A stretch of DNA of 6,408 bases from the NCBI GenBank assembly GCA_937864275.1, contig CALMIW010000428.1, positions 1 to 6,408 of the forward strand, written 5' to 3'. This document shows positions 1 through 5,262 of the stretch, in pieces; within the stretch, counting starts at the first letter, position 1, and every line of letters begins with the position of its first letter. Origin of the DNA: an uncultured Dehalococcoidia bacterium (GTDB lineage: Bacteria; Chloroflexota; Dehalococcoidia; Tepidiformales; Tepidiformaceae). Made by a program: the position numbers and the translations under genes. The notes under the pieces are model-generated. The model searched no databases. It saw only the letters and a list, made by a program, of their open reading frames with translations, and was not told the origin of the DNA.

Positions 1-2
1 GC

Positions 3-1925
3 CGCCGGCTGTTCGACCCAATCCCTGACGACAAGGCCAAGGTCCGCGACGGCGTCATCCGTGCCTTCAGCGAGATGTACCGCAACCAGCATGGTGACTT
101 TCCAAGTGGGGTCTCCGAAACGGAGTACCGGCGGCGAATGGAGCTGTCGTATCCGATCCACCCTGAGCTATTCGACCGGCTCTTCGGAGACTGGTCCGCT
201 CTCGACAAGTTCCAGCGAACCCGCGGCGTGCTGCGCCTCATGGCGCTAGCGATCTCCCAGCTCTGGCAGCGGGGCGACCAGTCGCTGCTCATCATGCCGG
301 GCAACCTGCCCATGGACTCCGGCGCGCTCGTCAGCGAGATGAAGAAGTACCTGGAGGAGGGCTGGGATCCGGTCATCAAGTCCGACGTCGACGGTGAAAA
401 CGCGCTCCCGCTCCGCATCGACAAGGAGAACAAGCACTTCGGTCGCCTCTCGGCTACCCGCCGTGCTGCAAGGACGGTGTACATGGGTTCGGCTCCGCGA
501 CCCGACGGGTCGCGGGGGATCGACGTGAAGTCGATCGTGCTTGGGTGTGTCCAACCGGGTGAGCCGGTCGGCCAGTTCGCTGATGCGCTCAAGCGGCTCT
601 CGGGCCAGGCTACCCACCTCTACGTCGACGGTGCCCAGTACTGGTACTCGTTGCAGCCCAATGTCACCCGCGTCGCTGCGGACCGGGCCGCGTCTAACTT
701 CACCGACCGAGATGCGGATGACGAAGTGAAGCGCCGGATTGCCGAGCAACCCGACCGGGGGAGCTTCACCGCGATCCAGGTGTTCGCCGAAGGGCCGGGT
801 GATGTCCCCGACGACGACGAAGGAGCCCGCCTCGTCGTCCTGACTCCGTCGGCAACGCACTCGCCCAACGATGACCACTCACCGGCGGTAGTCCTGGCCG
901 AGAAGATCCTCGCCCAACGTGACGGAGGCCCTCGCCTCAACCGCAACCTCCTCGTGTTCACGGCCGCTGCCGCTAACCGGCTGAGCGAGCTGCGTGCCGC
1001 GACGCGGCTTTACTTGGCGTGGTGCTCGGTGGTGGAGGATCACCTGGCTCTCGACCTCACGGCGCATCAGAAGAAGCAGGCTGAAAGCAAGGTCAAAGAG
1101 ACATCTCAGCAGATCGATAGCCTCATCGCCGAGACCTTCACCCAGGTCCTCACCCCATCGCAGGAACCTGGGACATCGACCATCAAATGGCAGACGACGA
1201 AGGCAACCGCGATCGGCGATGTGGGCGTGCGGGTGAGCAAGAAGCTCGCCACCGAGGAAAAGCTGATCGCCACCTACGGCGGCGTCCGCGCGAAGATGGA
1301 CATCAACCGCTACGACCTCTGGTCTGGTCGCGGCGACATCTCGGTCGCGAGCTTGTGGAGCACCTATGCTCGGTACCCACACATGCCTCGCCTCGCCTCG
1401 TTCCGGGCGCTGGGGGCCGCGATCAGCGACGGTACCGCCAACCTGAACTGGTCACAGGAGACCTTCGCCTACGCGGACGCCCACGATGGCGAGAGCTGGG
1501 TCGGGGTTCACACTGCCTCCCATGTCACCCCGACGGTCAGCGGCCTGCTGGTCCATCCCGACTTCGTCTCGATCCCCAAACCCGAGACCGACGACGAAGA
1601 AGGCGAAGGCGAAGGTAGCGGAAGCGGCGGCGGCTCCGGTGGGGAGGGCGGCACCGGGACCGGAGGCTCAGGCAAGGGGACGGGCGGGAAGGACTCGGGC
1701 GAACCGACAGCGACTCAGTTCTACGCCCAGTTCAACCTCGACTCCGTCCGCGGTATCAAGCAACTCGGCGAGATCCTCGAACACGTCACAGCCCGTCTCG
1801 GGCCGAACGCCGAGCTGTCGCTCGAGGTCCGGGCGACCAACGACGAGGGTTACGACGACGCTACCCAGCGCATCGTCACCGAGAACGCTACCAACCTCGG
1901 TGCCAACGGCCCGGAGTTCGAATGA
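3..1925 (+). CDS. DUF499 domain-containing ATPase-like protein, 5'-truncated by the window (C-terminal 640 aa)
   Basis: The frame is open from the first bases, so the true start lies upstream and the internal ATG at 75 is not the start. DUF499 proteins are about 1000 residues with a P-loop ATPase region at the N-terminus; that part is not visible. Visible residues 50-80 carry the family's hallmark block: YPIHPELFDRL, then KFQRTRGVLRLMA. Further family-like stretches follow: a DVDG motif, SATRRAART, MGSAPRP, ILGC-like VLGCVQPGE and QYWYSLQPNV (about residues 125-225). A predicted helical, charged stretch lies near residues 350-375. Around residues 528-568 is an acidic then Gly/Ser-rich linker, followed by a compact C-terminal domain ending in the family-like VTENATNL and a terminal GPEFE. 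It overlaps the next gene by 4 bases. DUF499 genes are commonly found with DUF1156 adenine methylases and helicases in defence islands. Family call is confident; the role here is inferred. Confidence 0.92.
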   Translation, partial: RRLFDPIPDDKAKVRDGVIRAFSEMYRNQHGDFPSGVSETEYRRRMELSYPIHPELFDRLFGDWSALDKFQRTRGVLRLMALAISQLWQRGDQSLLIMPGNLPMDSGALVSEMKKYLEEGWDPVIKSDVDGENALPLRIDKENKHFGRLSATRRAARTVYMGSAPRPDGSRGIDVKSIVLGCVQPGEPVGQFADALKRLSGQATHLYVDGAQYWYSLQPNVTRVAADRAASNFTDRDADDEVKRRIAEQPDRGSFTAIQVFAEGPGDVPDDDEGARLVVLTPSATHSPNDDHSPAVVLAEKILAQRDGGPRLNRNLLVFTAAAANRLSELRAATRLYLAWCSVVEDHLALDLTAHQKKQAESKVKETSQQIDSLIAETFTQVLTPSQEPGTSTIKWQTTKATAIGDVGVRVSKKLATEEKLIATYGGVRAKMDINRYDLWSGRGDISVASLWSTYARYPHMPRLASFRALGAAISDGTANLNWSQETFAYADAHDGESWVGVHTASHVTPTVSGLLVHPDFVSIPKPETDDEEGEGEGSGSGGGSGGEGGTGTGGSGKGTGGKDSGEPTATQFYAQFNLDSVRGIKQLGEILEHVTARLGPNAELSLEVRATNDEGYDDATQRIVTENATNLGANGPEFE

Positions 1926-2338
1926 ATGCCTCAGCTCCTCCGCTTCCGCAACGACCAGATGGTTGTCCTCCATCTGACGCGGTTGCTGCGAACGGTGAGT
2001 TCTACCGCCTGACCCGCCGTAACCTCACTGAAGGCGAAGTGCCAGGCGACGACGACTGGACCCTGCCATTCCAGAAGCGAAAGGGGGATTGTGCCGGCCG
2101 CGCTGACCTGTGCGAGTGCCACGCCCACTCGGTCTTTGAGAACCTCGACGATCTTGAGGGAGCACGAAAGGCGAATCCCTGGGTACGAAAGAAGTCTGTA
2201 GCTGTGGTCGAGTTGGAGCCAGCGTTCGGGAAGATCCGGAAGTCAGGTACGGACCTGCTGCCGAGCCACCATGACTGGTGGCCAGCCGAGCCGAGGTCAG
2301 TCCCTTCTGCTGTAGTGGTGAAGGGAGCAGCAGAGTGA
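1922..2338 (+). CDS. Small unknown protein (138 aa) coupled to the DUF499 gene, with a Cys/His cluster
   Basis: I do not recognise a named family. The start is ATG at 1922, overlapping the upstream TGA as ATGA, with a GGAG ribosome-binding site at 1913-1916; this fixes the start and suggests translational coupling. The first 20 or so residues are Pro/Ala-rich and probably disordered. The core begins at EFYRLTR (residues 26-32). A cluster C57, C64, C66, H67, H69 could bind a metal, though spacing does not match a standard zinc finger. A basic, hydrophobic middle (VRKKSVAVVEL) and a C-terminal SHHDWWP follow. The order 'FYR-LT ... SVF ... SHHxWW' resembles a group of small hypothetical proteins often encoded beside other genes in bacterial accessory regions, but this is recollection, not a search. 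No signal peptide or membrane segment is seen. It overlaps the next gene by 4 bases, so it is the middle gene of a three-gene unit. Confidence 0.8.
   Translation: MNASAPPLPQRPDGCPPSDAVAANGEFYRLTRRNLTEGEVPGDDDWTLPFQKRKGDCAGRADLCECHAHSVFENLDDLEGARKANPWVRKKSVAVVELEPAFGKIRKSGTDLLPSHHDWWPAEPRSVPSAVVVKGAAE
2321..2337 (+). promoter_or_regulatory. Ribosome-binding site deciding a GTG start
   Basis: AAGGGAG (2321-2327) lies 7 bases before GTG 2335, inside the last codons of the upstream gene. This spacing supports the 437-residue form of the third operon gene and coupled translation with the second. Confidence 0.7.
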
Positions 2339-3648
2339 GCCTCCTTCTCCCTTCCGTCTTGCCGTTCGGCGACCTGGCGGTTGAAGAGACGTGGCTCGCC
2401 TTCGACGGGCCCAAGCTATTCGTAGCGCGGAACCGGACCGGGCAGTCGTTCCTGTTCAACGCGATAGATGAGGACGAAGAGTCGATCTCCTACCTTGCTG
2501 TCGCTATGTCTGAGAAGCGTCGAGCGATGGTGCGATCCGGGGGTCTTGGTCTCCGGGCCGCCTTCACAGCCCCAGAGGGTGGCGTCTTTCGGGTTACCTG
2601 TGATTACGAATTGGGAGAAGCTCGGGCCGAGCTTGTTGAGGTGGAGCGGCTGTCGGACGCCGAACTCCCAACCGATGATGCCTACGTCTCGGTGCCAACT
2701 GAGACACTCCCTTCCTTCCATCCGGATACCTTGGCTTCTCGGGCGTTGGCCGAGGGTAGAACACTCGTCGGCCTCAGGCTCAACCCGCCGACTCTGGCGC
2801 GTAGCGAGTACCCCGTACGCCCTCTGAGTGACGCGCTCCGAGCGATGCAATCTCTTGCGGAAGCGATGGTGCAGGAGGAATCCGGCACTACAACAGTGCG
2901 GGGTCCGTTACCTGCTCAGGTGATCGAAGACGGAGAGCTGGCTGTCCTAGACCTTGAGGCCGCCTCGTTCGTTGCGATCCTGGCTCCTTCTCGATCGGCT
3001 CGCTCGACACCGTCCATGCCCAGCCTCGGTTTCGAGATGCCCACAACGGCGGCTGCTCTCGAGCGAGCTCATAGCCTCCTGCGAGCAGTAGCAAGTTCGG
3101 AGCACGACCCCGAGATCCTCAGGAGCAGCATTCAGGGTCTCGGTGTTCGGGCGGTAACCAAGATCAGGGACCTGCTGGAGGTTGCGCTCGATCAGAACAC
3201 ACCGCTCACGGTCTATGTGGCTCCACCGGGTGGACCCGTAGAGGAGGTTCGTGTCTCCACCGGCGATGCATCGGCAGGGGTGTTGGTCCTGTCCGAACGG
3301 GATGCCAGCCTTGAAGAGATCGTCCTTGAGAGTGCGTGGATCGTGGGAGTGAACCTACGTACCTGGGTCTTCGAGCTCCATGATCCGACGGCTGAGCCGA
3401 ATAAGTTCAGCGGAAGGGTGACGGAGCACGCTCGCTCACAGATCGAGGGTCTTCCGACCGGTGAGGCCCACCGCTACGTCGCTGAGATCGTTTCGGAGTC
3501 ATCCTTCTCGGACCTTACGGATGAGGTCAAGGTCCGCTACTCGCTGAAGTCGATTCGGCCAGCAGGCGAGCACGTCGCAGGAGTGAATGAGGCGAAAGGC
3601 GATGACGCGACGACTGGACTCGGGGGCCATCCTGCGCCCCTAGGCTGA
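2335..3648 (+). CDS. Unknown protein (437 aa), N-terminus resembling DUF6575
   Basis: GTG at 2335 is chosen over the in-frame ATG at 2278. It overlaps the upstream stop by 4 bases (GTGA) and has AAGGGAG at 2321-2327 with a 7-base spacer; the ATG would overlap the preceding gene by about 60 bases without need. The N-terminal 100 residues (LPFGDLAVEETW, FDGPKLFVARN, GQSFLFNAIDEDEE, LAVAMSEKRRAMVRSGGLGLRAAF) match my memory of the DUF6575 domain, a small beta-rich domain of unknown function. The remainder (Leu/Val/Glu-rich, with ALDQNTPLTVYVAPPGG, WIVGVNLRTWVFELHDP and EIVSESSFSDLTDEVKVRYSLKSIRP) is cytosolic-looking, with no membrane segment or recognisable catalytic motif. Its third codon positions look less GC-biased than in the DUF499 gene. 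The overlap chain makes it likely part of the same operon. DUF6575 is a moderate-confidence call; function is unknown. Confidence 0.8.
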   Translation: MSLLLPSVLPFGDLAVEETWLAFDGPKLFVARNRTGQSFLFNAIDEDEESISYLAVAMSEKRRAMVRSGGLGLRAAFTAPEGGVFRVTCDYELGEARAELVEVERLSDAELPTDDAYVSVPTETLPSFHPDTLASRALAEGRTLVGLRLNPPTLARSEYPVRPLSDALRAMQSLAEAMVQEESGTTTVRGPLPAQVIEDGELAVLDLEAASFVAILAPSRSARSTPSMPSLGFEMPTTAAALERAHSLLRAVASSEHDPEILRSSIQGLGVRAVTKIRDLLEVALDQNTPLTVYVAPPGGPVEEVRVSTGDASAGVLVLSERDASLEEIVLESAWIVGVNLRTWVFELHDPTAEPNKFSGRVTEHARSQIEGLPTGEAHRYVAEIVSESSFSDLTDEVKVRYSLKSIRPAGEHVAGVNEAKGDDATTGLGGHPAPLG

Positions 3649-3662
3649 GCGGCGTCTGGGTC

Positions 3663-3688
3663 GATCAGTCAGCTCAACAGGGCTGATC
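3663..3688. terminator. Weak hairpin after the three-gene operon
   Basis: GATCAG (3663-3668) pairs with CTGATC (3683-3688) across a 14-base loop, 14 bases after the stop of the third gene. The stem is short and no T-run follows, so intrinsic termination is only a possibility. It is the only hairpin I found directly behind the operon. Confidence 0.25.
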
Positions 3689-3758
3689 CGTCGTGATTCT
3701 GCCGCTGTTGTTCTACACCCGCTTCTACTCCGCGGGCCGGGATTAGTCGGTTCGCAGT

Positions 3759-3823
3759 GGTACGGACCGGGACGTCGTATGTGCGAAACCGCACCTCAGA
3801 GGTACGAGAAGGTACGGAACGGG
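3759..3823. repeat. Three GGTACG repeats and a small inverted repeat beside the attachment site
   Basis: GGTACGGACCGGG (3759-3771) recurs as GGTACGGAACGGG (3811-3823), 12 of 13 bases identical; a shorter copy, GGTACGAGAA, lies directly before it (3801-3810). Between them GTGCG (3781-3785) pairs with CGCAC (3790-3794) around AAAC. Short direct repeats next to an attachment core are typical of arm-type sites bound by tyrosine recombinases or excisionases. The repeats are seen; the binding role is inferred from position. The rest of 3649-3846 holds no gene that I can support. Confidence 0.45.
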
Positions 3824-3846
3824 TCGCCAGGAGAGGCCTCGGATCG

Positions 3847-3891
3847 CTCATAACCCGAAGGTCACGGGTTGAAGTCCCGCCCCTGCCACCA
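3847..3891 (+). other. 3' half of a CAT-anticodon tRNA gene; attachment-site (att) relic
   Basis: The sequence reads as the 3' half of a tRNA. It has an anticodon loop CTCATAA (3847-3853, anticodon CAT), 3' anticodon stem CCCGA, variable loop AGGTC, T-arm ACGGG-TTGAAGT-CCCGC, 3' acceptor strand CCCTGCC, discriminator A and encoded CCA (3889-3891). The 5' half is absent: bases before the loop do not pair with CCCGA, and no GGCAGGG 5' acceptor strand is found upstream. The T-loop has G in place of the near-invariant C56 (base 3871), and the outermost T-stem pair is a mismatch, so even this half has drifted. Tyrosine recombinases of mobile elements commonly use tRNA 3' ends as attB, leaving such a fragment at one element boundary. 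The fragment's direction puts one element to its left, while the integrase pseudogene lies to its right, as in tandem insertions. The tRNA could be tRNA-Met or the CAT-decoding tRNA-Ile; I cannot decide. Confidence 0.8.
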
Positions 3892-3894
3892 ACG

Positions 3895-5003
3895 TCACGA
3901 CGAAGGCCCAGGTCTCTGACCCGGGCCTTCGTCGTCGGAGAGGTGTTCTCCCGGGTGTTCAACCGGCTTTGGGCAGCGCGGGGTTTCGGTGGCGCCTGGC
4001 GTGAGGAGTGCTTCGAAGACGCGGGCAGCGTCGATGAGCAGGCTGCCGTGGGTGTGGCGCAGGTCGTGCAGTCGGAGACCGGCACGAGGGCGCGGCGCGC
4101 GATGCGGTCGAAGGCTCGACTGATCGAGCGAGGGTGCGCGGGCTCGCCGGTCGCGGTGGTGAACATCCATCTGGGGTCGTCGACACCGATGGCGTCGTAC
4201 TCGGCGGCTTGGAGAGCCCGCCAGCCTGCGAGGACTCCGAGCGTGGTCTGGTCGAGGTTGATGCACCGGCGGGAGTTGCCGGTCTTGCCACGGGCTTCGT
4301 GGATCTCGTAGCTGACGGCGACGAGCCCGCGGTTGATCGACCGGAGGGCGTGGTCGGTGTGGAGGTCGGTCCAGCGCAGGCCGAGTAGCTCGTTGCGGCG
4401 GATGCCGCTGTTGGCGGACAACCACAGGGCAGGGAACAGCCGGCGCCCGGCGACGGCATACAGGAGGGTCTGGAGTTCCGTAGCGGTCCAGGCCTTCAGC
4501 TCGGCCTTGGGGATGGCTCGCAGCCTGGGGGCGGATGCGGCGAGGGCGATGTTGCGGGTCTCGAGTCTTCGGTGGAGTGGGTGGTCGCGGGTGTCGCGGA
4601 TGATCAGGTGCACCTCGTCGACGGTCTTGCGCGCCAGCGGCCTGGTCCCGTCAGTCGGGTGCAGTATCGAGTCATAAAGCCGTTCGAGATCCTTGGGGCG
4701 CAGCCGGCGGAGCCACTTGCGGCGCTGGGCCTTGCGTATGTAGTTGCGGTGGGTGCTGATTCGTATCTCGAGTCGCTTGGCGGGCAGCCAGTGCCCGCTG
4801 AGGTAGTCGGCGAAGGTGAGCGATCGGACCTCGTCGTTACGGTCGTCGCGTTCAGCGGCGAGTCGCGCGACAAGGGCTTCGGCCTCGGCACGGTCGGTGC
4901 CGACAGGGTGCCAGGCCTGGCATTCCTTGCCGGTGATGGGATCGAGTCCTTCGCAGATGACCGCGTAGTAGTGGTCCCGCTTGCGGGTGACGTGTCCTTT
5001 CAT
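3895..5003 (-). pseudogene. Tyrosine-recombinase integrase, broken by a frameshift and an internal deletion
   Basis: Starts at ATG 5003 with a perfect AAGGAGG (5011-5017, minus strand) 7 bases upstream. Residues 1-60 look like an AP2-type arm-binding domain (HYYAVICEGLDPITGK). Residues 62-115 are the core-binding domain (LTFADYLSGHWLP; RRLRPKDLERLYDSIL). The catalytic domain follows, with Arg202 in SGIRRNELLGLRW and Lys240 in RGKTGNSRR. After residue 309 (about base 4076) one base is missing. The frame then moves to the one ending at 3895, which carries LHDLRHTHGSLLI, the HxxR box. That box runs directly into DAARVFEALLTPGA, normally found after the active-site tyrosine. About 35 residues with the LGH motif and Tyr are therefore gone (junction near 4033). 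The N-terminal half also looks about 7 residues short near residue 95. The gene reads toward the tRNA fragment, as expected for the integrase of an element inserted there, and cannot encode an active enzyme. No excisionase gene is seen upstream of it. Confidence 0.88.
3897..3935. terminator. Strong hairpin behind the tRNA fragment
   Basis: ACGACGAAGGCCC (3897-3909) pairs perfectly with GGGCCTTCGTCGT (3923-3935). Inside, GGTC (3911-3914) pairs with GACC (3918-3921) around a TCT loop, with one A/C mismatch between the two stems. It starts 5 bases after the CCA, the usual place for a tRNA terminator in actinobacteria. There is no clear T-run. It also overlaps the last codons of the integrase pseudogene coming from the other side, so it may act in both directions. 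Confidence 0.65.
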
Positions 5004-5010
5004 GACAGAT

Positions 5011-5017
5011 CCTCCTT
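5011..5017 (-). promoter_or_regulatory. Ribosome-binding site of the integrase pseudogene
   Basis: AAGGAGG on the minus strand lies 7 bases before the ATG at 5003. It is a full consensus site, so the start of the former integrase is well defined although the gene is dead. Confidence 0.75.
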
Positions 5018-5046
5018 GTTCTCGCAGGTCTGGATGGTCCGAAACC

Positions 5047-5156
5047 CGGTAGAACGACGGTTAGAGCCGGTGCGCCCAAATGTCGAGGATGACGGGACAT
5101 TTGATGAATCCGCAGGTCACCGACTCAGAGGCAACGTTGAGCAGCTCGGTAGAACG
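5047..5156. repeat. Direct and inverted repeats in the spacer between integrase and jetA
   Basis: CGGTAGAACG occurs at 5047-5056 and again at 5147-5156, exactly 100 bases apart. Between them CAAATGTC (5077-5084) and GACATTTG (5096-5103) form an 8-bp inverted repeat with an 11-base spacer, the layout of a dimeric-regulator site. The two divergent genes leave about 255 bases here (5004-5258). I see no supportable gene in it, and no excisionase. These could be operator or recombination-accessory sites; which one is not decided by the sequence. Confidence 0.4.
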
Positions 5157-5232
5157 CGGACACCACTCGACGGGAAGCTGCGTCGATGCCCGGCCTCGCC
5201 CACCGCGGCCGCCTATCGCACTCAGCTCATTG

Positions 5233-5262
5233 TCACACCTTGGTGTGAGAATGGTGGTGTGA
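5233..5262. promoter_or_regulatory. Palindrome plus extra half-site at the jetA start (possible operator)
   Basis: TCACACCTTGGTGTGA (5233-5248) is a perfect 7-bp inverted repeat with a TT centre. A second GGTGTGA (5256-5262) lies 14 bases after the right arm and covers the GTG start codon. A repressor dimer bound here would block initiation of the defence gene. The sites are seen; the operator role is inferred. I could not identify convincing -10 and -35 boxes. Confidence 0.45.

Noticed and set aside
75..77. ATG as the start of the DUF499 gene
   Set aside because: The same frame is open to the window edge and the upstream residues continue the family sequence, so the gene begins outside the window.
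246..1382. Long minus-strand open frames opposite the DUF499 gene
   Set aside because: They are mirror frames of a strongly GC-biased gene, with no recognisable domains, and they conflict with a confident family match.
2278..2334. Upstream ATG extending the third gene by 19 residues
   Set aside because: It would overlap the second gene by about 60 bases, whereas GTG 2335 has a good ribosome-binding site and a typical 4-base overlap.
3776..3891. A complete tRNA gene
   Set aside because: No 5' acceptor strand, D-arm or 5' anticodon stem matches the 3' half, and the T-loop is mutated.
3669..4073. Continuation of the integrase start frame past the frameshift to 3669
   Set aside because: After residue 309 this frame loses all integrase similarity, while the neighbouring frame carries the HxxR box; it also runs through the tRNA relic.
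3757..4311. Plus-strand open frame across the tRNA relic and integrase end
   Set aside because: It crosses the tRNA half and terminator hairpin, lies opposite the integrase, and has no domain-like sequence.
5070..5258. Upstream in-frame GTG extending jetA by about 63 residues
   Set aside because: The added sequence does not resemble DUF3375 N-termini and crosses the palindrome and the inverted repeat.
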